NCBI RefSeq assembly: GCF_043290135.1
Contig: NC_134710.1
Coordinates: forward strand, 253,786,592-253,850,591
Origin: Rhipicephalus microplus
Taxonomy: Eukaryota; Arthropoda; Arachnida; Ixodida; Ixodidae
Direction: 5' to 3'
DNA: 64,000 nucleotides
Positions within the stretch are counted from its first letter, which is position 1. Every line of letters begins with the position of its first letter. Both the position numbers and the translations under genes were made by a program. This document shows, piece by piece, positions 45,339 to 57,498 of the stretch. Below the pieces are notes generated by a model that saw only the letters and a program-made list of their open reading frames with translations, had not been told where the DNA came from and did no database searches.

Positions 45339-45368
45339 TGTACAGGCTGACTCAGGTCAGCCTGTACA
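45339..45368. repeat. Perfect 13-bp hairpin
   Basis: TGTACAGGCTGAC and GTCAGCCTGTACA are separated by TCAG. No U-run follows, and nothing indicates a transcript. Confidence 0.85.
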
Positions 45369-45498
45369 GCTACCAAACAAATTAATATGTTGCCATGAAT
45401 CCAAGATTCGGTTTCTTTACTATTACACTATTTTCTATTGCTATTTCTTGCACTGAGTTTATTCATGCAGTGTTTGGTCCGCAACTGTGTAGTTGCGC

Positions 45499-45633
45499 CC
45501 CACCGCGGTGGTCTAGTAGCTAAGGTACTCGGCTGCTGACTAAATCAAATCCTGGCTGACTAAATCAATTCCCTGCTGTGGTGGCTAAATTTTCGATGCA
45601 GGCGAAAAGGCCGTAGGGTCCGTGTGGTCAGTA
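45499..45633 (+). mobile_element. Truncated, internally rearranged Ruka SINE
   Basis: The head CCGCGGTGGTCTAGTAGC is clear. The D-arm end GGCTGACTAAATCAA is then repeated (45536-45550 and 45554-45568), replacing the B box. The copy stops at CCGTGTGGTCAG, so the 3' half is missing. Confidence 0.8.
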
Positions 45634-45659
45634 GTGCAATATTATACGCGTTACAAATC

Positions 45660-45846
45660 CAGACGGAGGTGTTCCGTTCCATCGAGTCGCACCTTGTTGA
45701 CTTTTTGAGCAGTCAGGAATACCGTGACGTTCTATGTCACGTGAGCCTAATACGGACGAAGGCGTTCCGTTTCATCGAGTCACACTTGCTTGGCCCACTT
45801 GAGCCTTAACAAATGCCATGACGTTCTATGTCACATGAGCCAAGTT
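45660..45846 (+). repeat. Tandem duplication, period about 93 bp
   Basis: GTGTTCCGTTCCATCGAGTC (about 45669) and GCGTTCCGTTTCATCGAGTC (about 45762) begin two units. Both end with TGACGTTCTATGTCAC and TGAGCC. About 80 percent identical. It follows the truncated Ruka. Confidence 0.8.
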
Positions 45847-46032
45847 GTCATGCATCTGTTTTTACCTAATGGCAGAGGCAAAGGAACGGTCGGACAGAAC
45901 GTCCTAAACGAAATGAATGGATTGAAATGGGTGTGAGGCGGCATGGATTGGATTGAAATGGAAGCAATTCGCACCTTTTTAGTATCCGGCTAATTTGAGA
46001 ACATGACGTCGCAGCGGGCCTCACGCGCTTAT

Positions 46033-46700
46033 GCCTAGTTCACACTGAAACATCCGCTTTCTACAGCAACCGAAATTCCCCTGCCGCCGAAACGCAGCGT
46101 CGTTCGCACTGGACGCGCCCCGCGCCGCCTAATAGGCCATCTACTACGGGGCGAACGCGGGATGGATGCGCTGTCACCCGGTTGTTGTCGCGGCTTGCTA
46201 ACGATACTACGCTATCCGGTGGTGTATACTTCGACGATTTTCGTACGCAAGAAGCAAGAAAAGACAGTACTGCTTACTTTGCTGGCAAGTGGCTGTCTTG
46301 TAATGCACGAAGAGCAGAAAAACCACCGACGCCAGCGGCGTTGGTGGGTTTGTTTTGCTCTGCAAGACCGCAACAAGCTCCGTCACGCCAACAGCAAGCT
46401 CGGTCACCTCTTTCACGAAATACGGAGGCGAAGTAGGCACAGAGTAGGTTAAACTCCCGTTGGTTTCAACATTCAGTTACGTGCACTGCGGCATAACAAG
46501 TGAGTAGGGCTTGGCCGCCATTTTTCTAAATTCCTCGACTAGCGCTCCTATTGGTCCGTGGTGACCGATTCGGCGGCAGACGCCGCAAAAATCGGTCCGA
46601 GAGTGATCGGCGCGAAGAGGGCCCTTTCGGCAGAACTCGCCACCGCCGAACCGGATTCGGAGCACTTTCGGCGGCCGGAATGCTCAGTGTGAACGCGGCC
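46033..46700 (+). mobile_element. PIF/Harbinger-like DNA transposon fragment with inverted termini
   Basis: The left end GCCTAGTTCACACTGA and the reverse complement of the right end, GCCGCGTTCACACTGA, match at 14 of 16 bases. The flanks are CTTAT on the left and TAACG on the right; a 3-bp TTA or TAA duplication would fit Harbinger but is not exact. The interior encodes an N-terminal transposase-like fragment. At about 670 bp it is non-autonomous. Confidence 0.6.
46162..46452 (+). pseudogene. N-terminal fragment of a PIF/Harbinger-like transposase
   Basis: A 96-codon ORF from ATG 46162. Its end reads QRRWWVCFALQDRNKLRHAN and GHLFHEIR. Proteins of the PIF/Harbinger nuclease type begin with (K/R)RRWWVxxxxxxRxxxGxFxxLxxELR, so this resembles that N-terminal motif. 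The DDE nuclease part is absent. The upstream 60 residues have no motif. Confidence 0.5.
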
Positions 46701-46760
46701 TAACGCTGTGACTGAATCCTCCCTCCGTTGTCGTAGCCACCCTGTCTGTCCGTTGTCGTA

Positions 46761-47079
46761 GACAGACGAACAGACAGACAAACAGACAGGAAGGCAGGCA
46801 GGTAGACCCACAGAGTTAGATAGACATACATACAGACGAAGAAACGGAGGGATGGACAGACAGACAGACGAATAGACGGACAGCCAGCCAGCCAGACAGA
46901 CAAAAAGATAAACAGGCAGACAGAAGGACGGACGGATAGAAGAACAGACAGACACACAGCAGACAGATGGACAGACAGACAGGCAGACAGAAAAACGGAT
47001 GGTCGGAAAGACAGACATATCGACAGACAGACAGGCAGACAGACAGACGGACGGATGGAAGGATGGACGGATAGACAGG
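46761..47079. repeat. Degenerate (CAGA)n/(GACA)n satellite
   Basis: About 320 bp of variable tetranucleotides (CAGA, CAGG, CGGA, TAGA). All three minus frames are open for up to 156 codons and encode SVCLSVCLS-type proteins. These are simple-repeat artefacts. Confidence 0.95.
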
Positions 47080-47424
47080 GAATTTCACGGTTTACCGATG
47101 AAACCCTTTCAAGCTTTGCCCCACTCATCATCATTCACTGTGTGGATATGCTGCGATTTTTTTTTTTCAGGGCAGGCCCTTCATGCTTTTGAGTGAGTCA
47201 CTTAGGTCCTGCCACAGCCGAAGCCGGTTGGCGACGGTGAAGGCCGTGACCCAGCTCGATCACTTTCGCAGTGAGCTAGGGATGCTCCTCCATGAAGGCG
47301 AGCACCATCGCGCGCTGAGCCTCGGGAACGCAGAGGAGACGCTACCTGTTGATGTGCCCTCCACCATGATTCGCTCGACTGAGCCAACAGCTTCAAAAGT
47401 CACGCCATTTCACCTTAAATAGTG
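47080..47424. other. Spacer, nothing recognised
   Basis: GC about 50 percent. An ORF of 79 codons at 47183-47422 begins MLLSESLRSCHSRSRLATVK (the first codon is not ATG). No family recognised. Confidence 0.4.
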
Positions 47425-47439
47425 GTGGAGACTTGAGTA

Positions 47440-47675
47440 ATGATTGATATGTAGGGTTTAACGTCCCAAAACCACCATATGATATGAGAGACGCCGTAGT
47501 GGAGGGCTCCAGAAATTTCGACCACCTGGGGTTCTTTAACGTGACCCAAATCTGAGCACACGGGCCTACAACATTTCCGCCTCCATCGGAAATGCAGCCG
47601 CCGCAGCTGGGATTTGAACCCGTGACCTGCGGGTCAGCAGCCGAGTACGTAGCCACTAGACCACCGCGGCGGGGC
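47440..47675 (-). mobile_element. Ruka SINE, 15-bp target duplication
   Basis: GTGGAGACTTGAGTA at 47425-47439 is repeated exactly at 47676-47690. Well preserved, with a CCGCGGCGGGGC 5' end and a short (ATCA) tail. Confidence 0.95.
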
Positions 47676-47808
47676 GTGGAGACTTGAGTAGAGTAATTGC
47701 TTGAAAGAATGTATAACCTAGCGCCACCACTCACCGAAAGTGGCATAGAGTAAAACTAGGACTTCGTGAAGTAGTGACACTCTCCTCCTCCGCTCACGTT
47801 TCTCCTCA

Positions 47809-48029
47809 CCCCCGTATTCACAAACGCTCCTCGACTCGAATTTCACCCTTCACTTGGCTTAGTTGAGCACTGCACCGCTGCTCGACTAAAATTAACGCAG
47901 CGCTTTCCAAGAAACGCTACAGATTATAGAAAATATGCAGTGGCTTCATCTGCGAAGAGATGGAGCTTCCATCGGCTTTTTCATGTCAAGGTGAAGCGTG
48001 GAGTGAAGGGACGTTCTTGAATACGACGG
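47809..48029 (-). mobile_element. 221-bp MITE, copy 2
   Basis: Reverse-complement partner of 30338-30558 at roughly 75-80 percent. One terminus is CCCCCGTATTCAC; the other is altered (GAATACGACGG). Both copies are 221 bp, so the family is length-conserved. Confidence 0.85.
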
Positions 48030-50528
48030 TCAGTCTCCTCTCTTTCGCACTGGCATTACGAACATGGCGCCACCTGCATTGCTCCTGCGTAGCAGACGCC
48101 CTTTCGCGAAGAGAGCTCTTGCTCGGCGGGCAGCGCGCTAAGAGCATTCGCGCCAGTCGTCTAACTCGTCTTCAAATTATCTTAGCGAGTGTAGTATTAG
48201 CCCATATGAGCTCTATATAGTGCCAAGTGCAACGCATACTATCAGCGTCAAATGAAACCTGAACAGCGGGAAGTCTTAGCGATGGTACAGCGCGCGACGT
48301 CCACATATCACCATGGATAGGCAGGCGTGTATGCGCAGAGCAGCCGAACGCCACGCGCGTGTCGGTTAATGGTGATAACTGGACGGTGCACGCTATACAA
48401 TCGCGAATGCTTGTCGCTATTTGGATTTCTTGACGCTGATAGTACTTGTGATCAGGCCTTGATCGAGTCACTCGGCATCGCAGTGACCGGGTGTCATCTT
48501 TGTGAGCGTCACCCTTTAGTATGTTCTTAAACGTAAAAATGTGTTCGTTAGTGTGATTACCCGTTTTTACTTGGCCCATCGTTTGTTGCGTCTCCGAATA
48601 AGCTTTACATTGTAAATAACATTGCTGAAACGTTCATGTGCGGCTGCTATGGCTAATCTTTCTGTTAGCTGGCACGATTGCGCCTGAAGGGACAGTGCGG
48701 CTGTCTTTTTACTCAGCGCATTGGTGGTGCAAGCTTCACCGTGTGAAGGGTACACAATATGTGCAAAGAGCATTCACAGTGACTGTCATCCAATGAAAGC
48801 TACAACTCGCGTCAACGAGGCACGGCGATGTCACCGATGGCCTATTTTAGCGAAGTTGTTACATTCGAACAGCTATGGATGTTTCGTGAAGTGATTAGAC
48901 GCACTAATAATATTCCAGAAGTGTGCCTTGTGAACGTATCTCACATACGAACTATATCGCCTAATGAATGAGCCAGCGTATGAATGAACTAGTGTGCCAT
49001 CATACGCGTTTAGTTCGCGAGAGCGCCACTCGCGGATACAAACCTTCACACTAAATAGCAAATAAACTGTCACGCGAAACGACACGTATGTGTGAGGCTC
49101 CTAAACGATGCACGAAGTGAATGTCTCGAAGGCATGTACGCTTTGCATAGCTGCATGCCCGTGCATCGCTAGTCCCCCGGCTAATCGGTCAACGCAAAAG
49201 AGCCACAAAGAGCAATTTTCTCTGAAGTATACTAGCACGCGACAAAACCCAACGGAGAGTACCAATCTTGATTTTCGTTGTTGCACTCCAGTTTTGTTTA
49301 TTCAGAACAGCAACGCAAGTTCTCTGATGTTCCGTAATCGCAATTTCGGGCGTATTTCCGCTTACATTCTAAGCGCACAAAGCAGTACCGCAAATTCAAA
49401 TCAGTCGGCACATAATGACAAGCAGAACACGTAAGGGTGTATTGTGGGCAAAAAAAAAAAAACAACCCCTACAGAAGAGTTAATGAAACCTTAGTGAGAG
49501 ATCGCGACGTCCTGCACAATTAACTGCAACTTGTACCAGAAGGCGCAACAAACACTCTGGACAACGAACAGCGACGTCATTCTTGGGTGAAAAGTATTTC
49601 ACAGCCCAGCACGCAGAAAAAGACAAGTTCGTATCCTTCAAAACAAATGTGCTGCGCCCCAAGAAGTTCGTGCCTCCAGAGCAAAGATGGCAGTCGTGGG
49701 CGATTGTGAACAAACTAACACTGTAAGCGATCCCACGTGAAGGCATCTGGCCAATACCGACGCGGCGCCGGTCTCGGACAGGTTGGAGGAGGGGGGAAAG
49801 AAAGGAGGCGGGTGAATAACTACGTACGTCGCTACTTTATTATGTTTTAGGCAACGTTACTAGATTTTTCTTTCAGTTTGCAAATTGCGCCGCCACAGGT
49901 GTCACCTTTCCGTGCACCACCACGAGGGGGCACGCTCGTAGCTTTTTGACCAATCTGACGAGGGTCACGGTTATGCGCACGGCACCGACCACGCCGGCGA
50001 AGCAAAACAGCAGGTGCTTCTTTGTAGCGTGCAAGTATAGTGCAAGTGTGTTCCGTGGCAATCGCTATCATTGTGAGTCTCAGTGAGATCGACGACGCTC
50101 ACGCAGTTTGTGCTCCTGCTGCTGCTTACTGCGATATCATGGTGACAATTGACGTTGTGTCCCACTTGCTGTCAGCTCTGTTGCGTTATCGTGCCGGGTG
50201 TTAGCTGCATAGCTCTCATGCGTCATGTGACATTTTTTCGATGTTATAAAACATGTCTCGATGCTTTGTCACTGGTTACCGAAGCAGCTACGACTCAACG
50301 AAATCTGCGAACTTGAAAAGAACTTGAAAAGTGCAGCATTGTTTTGTTGGGCCGTTCAGTCCATGTATCATCATTCACTTGCCGAAAATTGAACTTTGTT
50401 ATTGTGACAAGAATGCATTTCTTCACGAGTGATTTCAACCACCATTTAGAAAGCAAGGAAAAGGTGGCTGTAGCAAAAAAAAAGGCACGCCTCCTGGAAC
50501 TCTGGCTCTTGCCCTTGAACAAAAGTGA
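48030..50528. other. Long stretch without recognisable genes
   Basis: The largest ORFs are 48172-48579 on the minus strand (135 codons) and 49108-49434 on the plus strand (108 codons). Neither shows a domain or signal peptide I can support. No repeats with partners in this window. Confidence 0.45.
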
Positions 50529-50542
50529 CTTCCAGTTTGTTG

Positions 50543-50595
50543 ATTGATATGTGGGGTTTAACGTTCCAAAACCACGCTATGATTATGAGAGACGC
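50543..50595 (-). mobile_element. 53-bp 5'-truncated Ruka SINE with 14-bp target duplication
   Basis: Only the 3' end of the SINE is present (plus strand ATTGATATGTGGGGTTTAAC to GAGAGACGC). CTTCCAGTTTGTTG flanks it at 50529-50542 and 50596-50609. This is a genuine insertion that was truncated during reverse transcription, not a later deletion. Confidence 0.93.
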
Positions 50596-50609
50596 CTTCC
50601 AGTTTGTTG

Positions 50610-52217
50610 TAGCGTTCAATACATTTTGTTCAGTAAGACCTTACTGAACTCATTGTATTTTGCATTTCATAGCTTTATAAGGACACGCATTTGCTGAATT
50701 CAAGTGCTTTCTTTCCTTGAAAAAAAAAACGTTCATATCGAAAATTTCAAGCACCTAGAACGAACAGGTTGTTTTTGGCTATGCACTTCCAACATCTCCG
50801 GTGGCATCAGATGAATGTGATGTGTGCCTCATCATATAACAATAACTAAAGTTATACGATTACGAGTCAAGTCGGGTTGAAGAGCTTTGAAAATTTTGGC
50901 CGCCTGTGGTTTCTCTAAGATCCACCTGAGTTCAAGTGAATAGTCCTCCAGCATTTACCCTTAAGCCCACTGCAAGGGGTTTTAAATATATACGGTGGAC
51001 TTTTAAAGAACAAAAACGCAATACGGCTAAATTAACACAATGCCCGCAAGATTCAGGCATCGCACTCGCATCTCCACCATGTGGCACCAAATTAGCCTCA
51101 CAACTGGGGCTTCAATTGCCCACTCGTAATAACCTTAGTGCACTATCACGGATAATAACTCCCGCAACACCAAATTAACCGCAATAACTCCGTTTACCAC
51201 TGTGCATAAAATCAATTACGTCGCAGCGACCGGTCAAATGGCATCGGAAGTGCCACCTAGGGAGCAGGGAACGAAAGAGACCGCGTTTCGCCGCCTCGTC
51301 TCAGCGGACTTTGCAAACTAGAGAATAACCTAGTAATGTTGGTTTTAGGGGCTTTAAAGAGGCACTCTAGCATGGGGTATTACCTAGTGCCACTACTCAC
51401 CGAAGGCAGCGCGGCAAAACGGGCAAGCGAGCTTTTCGAAGCGGCAGAGGCGGCCAGTGCGTGCGCCTGTTCAAAGTAGGCGGGTATCTCGCGCTTTTGT
51501 GCACGTGTCGCTATGACATGTCAGTGCTTCTTCTATATGTACACTAGCGCTACTACCGCGCCTCGGCTGCATGGCGTTCTGATTGGCTGTGGCAAAGCGG
51601 CGACCCTCGGCAGGCGTCGAAAAATTGCTCCGAAAGCGGTCCCCCTGCCGCCTAGTTTTTTTCCCGCTTTTGCCACCTGAACAGGAGTTTTTTCCCATTT
51701 TCCGCGTTGCCGCCTCACCACTTTGGACACCCTGCCTTTGGTGTGAACGAGCATTTAACGTGCCGCTAAATGGCGGCGTCGCCTAGCGTCATTTCAGAAC
51801 TATTACGGAAAAAATATGTTTTGATTGCACCGCATTCCATTTTCAACGTATGAAAATTAGTGTGAACACATTTTAGTAGTTAAAACAATGTTAGGTGAAC
51901 ATTCCTCAACTTGTTAGAAACACATCTCAACTTGCTATGCGGTCCCCAAGACGACGACAACATTGTGACAGAGGCCTCCATTTCCCACATTGGCTGTTCA
52001 CTTCTCCTCGTTCTTGCGATCGACGCCGACCACCCACTTTTTTACTTGATAAATGGAACGCCTCGGTCAGTATTAGGAACGCTTACGAGATTGCAGCAAG
52101 CATTCATTGGCTTATCGCTTCCCCTCGTCCTCACGACCGATGAAGACCACACACTTTCTGACGTAACGAACGCAACGCATCTGTCCGGGTTTGCAACGCG
52201 GAGAAACTTGCCCATTA
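50610..52217. other. Mostly unassigned; decayed Ruka and a Harbinger-like end
   Basis: 50876-50965 has AAATTTTGGCCGCCTGTGG and later CCTCCAGCATTTACCC, a heavily decayed minus-strand Ruka body (confidence 0.45). 51560-51763 resembles the right end of the element at 46033-46700: ATTGGCTGTGG, GGCAGGCGTCGAAAAATTG, CTCCGAAAGCGG and a closing GTGTGAACGAGCATTTAAC (confidence 0.35). The remainder has no motif. Confidence 0.4.
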
Positions 52218-52332
52218 AAGAACGTAAAAGAACCCCAGGAGGTATAAATTTCTGGAGCCCTTCACTACGGCGTCTCTCATGATTATATGGTAATTTTGGC
52301 ACGTTAAACTTAACATATCAATCAATCAACTG
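52218..52332 (+). mobile_element. 3' half of a Ruka SINE
   Basis: Starts around TTAAAGAACG, then CCCCAGGAGGTATAAATTTC, CCCTTCACTACGGCGTCTCT, GGCACGTTAAAC and an (ATCA) tail. The tRNA head is absent. Confidence 0.8.
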
Positions 52333-54853
52333 AGTAGTTGTACATAGAACAAATTTAGCAACAAGTGCCTGCGTGGTAGAGTTAAGGAAAACCTGCAACG
52401 TGTCTTCAGCGTAGTCACTGCCGATCGGTTGTCGAGGCTTCAAAGCACCCACGAGCCAAACGTTATAGCGCCGCACGCGGCCAGAAATTTACCCCTAAAT
52501 GATAAGGTGAGCCGGATATCCTTCCCTGATCACTTGAAAAATTATGCCATCTACCCAAAGTCTACGGACATTGGCTGATTTGAGCATCGTGAGCTGCATA
52601 GGTACTGCAGCTGTCACGAGATGCCGCCACATGCTCACGCACTTGCTAGGCCTCATGTTTTAAGAAGAAAAAAGAACGCTCAAGGTCATCACGCACCCCG
52701 ACGAAGAGACACCCTCCATACCCTCTGGACATCCTCATCTCTGCGTAGCTTTCAGTGCTCTCGCTGGTACAAAAGGAGAAAGAAAGCGCTCGAGGCGTGC
52801 TCCCAATTCCTCTAACTCTACGCGTACTTGAAGGATTCAAAACATTTTTGCGGCAGTTCATTCTTGAGCCGAAAATCTCTGAAGCCATTCAACGATTACA
52901 TCGAAAAGGGTTGCTGGGCCCGGTTAAAATATACATACAAACAGCGCCCGTCCCGTTATTGTTACACGTGGGTTTCCGCTTTCGGTATACCGCAGAGGCT
53001 ATGTAGAGGGCCGCCCTTTATCTGCTGGTTCTGAAAGGAACGGAGCGGCTGATGGCAGTTGCGGACGACGGAGCGAGTTCAGTCAGAAGCGGCAGCGACT
53101 GCTCGATAAGCGGAGAAAACATGACTTCTCTGATAAGTACCATGTAAAATCCGAATACTTATATCATACATAACCGTTTTAAAATACAAATACGCCTGGA
53201 GATGAAGAGCAGAGCGTCTCAACGCTGGCGTTAATTGCGGCGCACATCCAAGATCATTTTACGTCCCACGCGCTATTCCTCGTTCTTCTCAATTCCTTTG
53301 GCGTTCGCAATGTCCACTGTTTTTAACATGATATTTGCGTTAAGAAGAACAGTAGTATTGTAATTAAGACGCCAAAAGGATGAATCTTGTGTGTTCTCAA
53401 AGGACTAGTGGACGTCATGCAGGATAAGACCACTGTAGACAATTACAACTAGCTGCTCAAAGACTCCTCAAAGAAGATTAACAAACAATCGAAGTGTGGT
53501 TTCGAGCCAACGGTCACTTTCTTCATTCGCATCAAAAGTGACATCAGTGCTCTTTGCACTATCCCACATTGCATTGCATTGACTCTGTCACAAGAAGCAA
53601 AAAAAGAGAGAGTATTGGCGACAAACAAAGTTTGGAAGGCGGCAGCGGTCTCGATGACAGTCATTTATTCAGGGCAATTGCTAACGGATGGCTTGGCCCC
53701 TTCGCTCGCCGAACGCTTTCACCGGCGGAGCTGTGAGAGCACCTAGTGCGTCCGTACCCGCAAAAAAAGGCCGTAATTTATTTCGCAATAAATAACTGCC
53801 ATCGCTTGACAGCCACCACCGACCTGGCTCAGTATAAGGTGAGCAAGCTGGCTATCGGAATACTGCTCGGTTAACATGCAAAGTGCGCGGCCTCAGTGAT
53901 ACGTGTGTACAAAGCTAGGCACTTTACCAGCTCGCACATTCTTTTACCACACCTCAGCAACACACAGAGGCGGCGTGAATCGACGGCATCAGCAGCTGCG
54001 TAAAAAAAAACTGCGTAGCTATTAACAGAAATGCTGCCGTAGTAAGGTGGTATCACATTGCCAAAACGCCCAGTCACCAAAAAAAAATGAGAAAGAGCAA
54101 TGAAGGTCGATGTTATCCGCTCTGGCCATCTCACGTCTTCGATGCATTTCAAGAATCAACGCGTTTTTTCTTGCGGATCCAGGGGAGTTTCCGTGGAAAT
54201 GAGCCGTTTTGGTCGCAGCGTGTGCTTGCGTAAAGGGGGCAGTTTTTCTCGCCGCAAGCACATTAGGGAGTTTGTCAGTCCCACCATCGGTGCCAGCGAA
54301 GGGGTCGGACGCCGGTTGCCACACATCTCCGTCCGCTCCGCTGCCTCGTATTGCCCTGTCGGCAAAATCGACACGTTAGGAACGCCTGTACGCTTTCGCG
54401 TTAACGCTCACCTGGCCAAAGAACATGAACGAAGTGATTACGGAAATGTGACAGGGATTCAACGTGTTTCGTATTTCTTTGTGCGCTGCCACTATAATAG
54501 AGCAGCGTCAAAAGTCCTTCTTACGAATGCGTTTTGAAACCTTTTTCTTCTTAAGGTATTTGTTTTCTTTTCATCGTTTCTCAGTAACCTCATCTGAAGG
54601 AGCAGGTCATGCGCATATCATGGTCGACAGCTTCACTCTTCACGCTCTCTATGTTCATGACTGCCTGCTTCACCCGAAAAAGCTCTGATGTCGGAGTTAC
54701 GACCCTACAGCGCTTTTTTTATACATAGGAAAAAAATCATCGGCTTGCTGTCTCGTATTTTATCACATCTGCCAGTTCTAGCGATTGCTTTCCTGTTATG
54801 TAGCGGTTCTACGAGCCCAGAAGATGACGACGCAGTGTCTGGTGAGGGGAAAT
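52333..54853. other. Long stretch without recognisable genes
   Basis: Largest ORF: 54100-54537 on the plus strand, 145 codons (MKVDVIRSGHLTSSMHFKNQ...), rich in R, S and V, with no recognised domain. It could be an exon or chance; confidence that it is coding is about 0.15. No repeats seen. Confidence 0.4.
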
Positions 54854-54867
54854 GGCGGTAGGGAATT

Positions 54868-55110
54868 GATGATGATTGATATGTGGAGTTTAACGTTCCA
54901 AAACTACTACATGATTATGAGAGACGCTGTAGTGGAAGGCTCCGGAAATTTAGACCACCTGGGGTTCTTTAACGTGCACCCAAATTTGAGCACACGGGCC
55001 TACATCATTTCCGCCTCCATCGGAAATGCAGCCGCCGCAGCCGGAATTCGAACCCACGCCCTGCGGGTCAGCAGCCGAGTACCTTAGCCACTAGACTACC
55101 GCGGCGGGGC
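54868..55110 (-). mobile_element. Ruka SINE, 14-bp target duplication
   Basis: GGCGGTAGGGAATT at 54854-54867 and 55111-55124. Full length, moderately diverged. Confidence 0.95.
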
Positions 55111-55124
55111 GGCGGTAGGGAATT

Positions 55125-56862
55125 CGACGATATTCCGTGAAGAACTGTGTTTCGTTGTGACGCGGCTTCACTGGTTAAAACAGCTGCACGTGTTGTCACT
55201 CGGTGCAATAGGCCATGCCTTAACTTACGTAACAACGACAAGCGCTTTTGTTGCAATCAAACTACGTGCATGTTACGAAGACTAAAGGTACGCTTTGGAT
55301 CGTACACGCCTTCAAGCAATTGTGCTGAATTTAACGATGACCAAACCAGGGACGAGTGGCGTCGCCAGTCAGTGACACCCCTCGCGTTCACTAGTGTGTT
55401 TTTTTTTTTCGGGGCTCAAGTTTGCTCAATGCAAAAGTTCATATTTAGGTTTGGCTTCTGGGTCCATTCTCACAACTGCATCACAAATGAGGGGTTTCGA
55501 TAGGGCAACGCACCTTTTACTATGAATGCATGCACGTTGCCTTTGGTAAATGTGAGTGCCTCTGAAGCGCCCTCGAGAAGTACGTGGCACTGCGCTTCTG
55601 CTCTTCAAGCTGAGAATGCGAATCTCACATGCCACCGATCCATAACGACGGCGGTGAAGTGGAGGTAAATTTCGCAGTCAGAATACATTGCTGTCGGGCA
55701 TTAGGTCTACATGCTGGGCGGTAAGGTCTACTTACTGAATTTCAAATATCAGAACAGAAAAAACAAACTAAATTGCGCAGATGCTGTCACTCATACAAAA
55801 ATTTCGTTTTTAGGCGGAAAACGTAAATGTTTTTGAGGAAACTGAATGTTTTGTTTTCGGCTGAAAAAAATATATATCGAGAAAGAATAATTCAATGCTG
55901 CGGCTTAGGTAATTACAGGCAATGCATCCCGACGCAATACAAATGCACTTTGGGGTAAATAAATGTCGCTAGTTAAGTATAATAATATGACACTACGCTA
56001 AACAAAGATTTAAACACCATATTATGTTTCTGGTGACGCACACTGCGCATACATCCGCGCCGCCTCCACATCATCATTATCTAAACCAGCGTGACACACT
56101 TGCAGGCTACACTACATCTCCGATAAGCGTTAGCACCCTCGCAGCGTCACAGAAGAAATGCGTCACCATCGGTGGCTGCGAAACCAAGCTGCAAGCTTGT
56201 TAGAGGATTAAGGCTCCACTACCTCAAACGAATAGATCGTCAGAATGATTACCCGATGCTGCATTCTAGAGTTGAATAAACAGTCAATGCGTCTTTATGT
56301 TTGGATCTGTCCTTCAATAATGCACTTTTCCACAGGTTATAATAATAACTCGGCTCGGTATTTTTGAAACTGGTACTACTTACGTAAGCCGCTTTCCTTA
56401 GGCATTCGGTTTATTTTCAACTCTTCAAGTGTAATCAAATTTTATCAAACATCATCACGCACACACGCTTTCGTGCAAAAAATTGCCTGGGTGAATTCTT
56501 CTATAGAATATTTAACAAAACTTGAAATTTGGCGAGATGGTTCATATAGGTTTGGGGAACGTTACAGTGTACAACCAGACAATCACCAGAACCAGAAACA
56601 CAGTACGGGCGCTTTAAACTCGTGCGCTGATGTGACAGCGATCCCCAACTTTATGTTCCGATTACAGGAGACATGATCAATGGAAGACGCTTCTCTAGTA
56701 AACGTTCTGCAAACAACGGATTCATGGTCAAGCATGAATCCCTCATCCACCGGACGACGAGCAACCAGAACCTAATTTATGAAGTGCTCGCATGGAAAGT
56801 CAAGTCTACCGAGGGCACTGAGATTGGCTCATCTAATAAAACAGGAGAGAGTGGTTTGACCA
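55125..56862. other. AT-rich stretch without recognisable genes
   Basis: Short ORFs only. No repeat partners in the window. Confidence 0.45.
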
Positions 56863-56884
56863 ACCTACCTACCTACCTACCTAC
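56863..56884. repeat. Short (CTAC)n repeat
   Basis: Five to six CTAC/CCTA units directly before a SINE head. Confidence 0.85.
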
Positions 56885-56885
56885 T

Positions 56886-57121
56886 GCACCACGATCGTAT
56901 AGTGGCTAAGAAACTCGGCTGCTGACCCGCAGGTCGCCGGATTGAGTCCCGGCTGCGGCGGCTGCATTTTCGATGGAGGCAAAAGTGCTGTAGGCCCGTG
57001 TGCTCAGATTCGGCTGAATGGTCAAGAACCCTAGGTGGTCGAAATTTCCAGAGCCCTTCACTACGGCGTCTCTCATAGTCATATGTTGGTTTTGGGACGT
57101 TAAACCTCACAAAATCAATCA
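56886..57121 (+). mobile_element. Ruka SINE between two tetranucleotide repeats
   Basis: The head CACCACGATCGTATAGTGGC has an altered start. The B box is GGATTGAGTCCC. It ends GGACGTTAAACCTCAC. Its tail passes directly into (CTAT)5 at 57122-57143. Confidence 0.9.
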
Positions 57122-57143
57122 CTATCTATCTATCTATCTATCC
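57122..57143. repeat. Short (CTAT)n repeat at SINE tail
   Basis: About five CTAT units that may have grown from the (AATC) tail. Confidence 0.85.
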
Positions 57144-57251
57144 ACTTACGTTTGGGTGCTCTCGTGGTCACCCCCTTAAATTGGCGTGAACCAAAATTAG
57201 CATGGGAGGGTACGATGGTTTGACGAATATTACGCACTGGTCAAGACATGA

Positions 57252-57498
57252 TTTCATTGATTTGTGGGGTTTAACGTCCCAAAACCACCATTTGATTATG
57301 AGAGACGCCGTTGTGGAGGACTCCGGAAATTTTGACCACCTGGGGTTCTTTAACGTGCACCCAAATCTGAGTACATGGGCCTACAACATTTCCGCCTCCA
57401 TCAGAAATGCAGCCGCCACAGCCGGGAATCGAACCCGCGACCTGCGGGTCAGCAGCCGAGTACCTTAGCCACTAGACCACCGCGGTGGGGCGCGCTGT
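57252..57498 (-). mobile_element. Ruka SINE, 11-bp target duplication
   Basis: TCAAGACATGA at 57241-57251 and 57499-57509. A nearly consensus copy, so probably young. Confidence 0.95.

Noticed and set aside
46548..47134. Three overlapping minus-strand ORFs of 90-156 codons rich in SVCLSVCLS
   Set aside because: All frames of a degenerate CAGA satellite are open. The composition is that of a simple repeat.
48172..48579. 135-codon minus-strand ORF as a gene
   Set aside because: No motif and ordinary composition; ORFs of this length are expected by chance in 64 kb.
54100..54537. 145-codon plus-strand ORF as a gene
   Set aside because: No recognised domain and no supporting promoter or splice signals. 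Kept only as a note in the gap entry.
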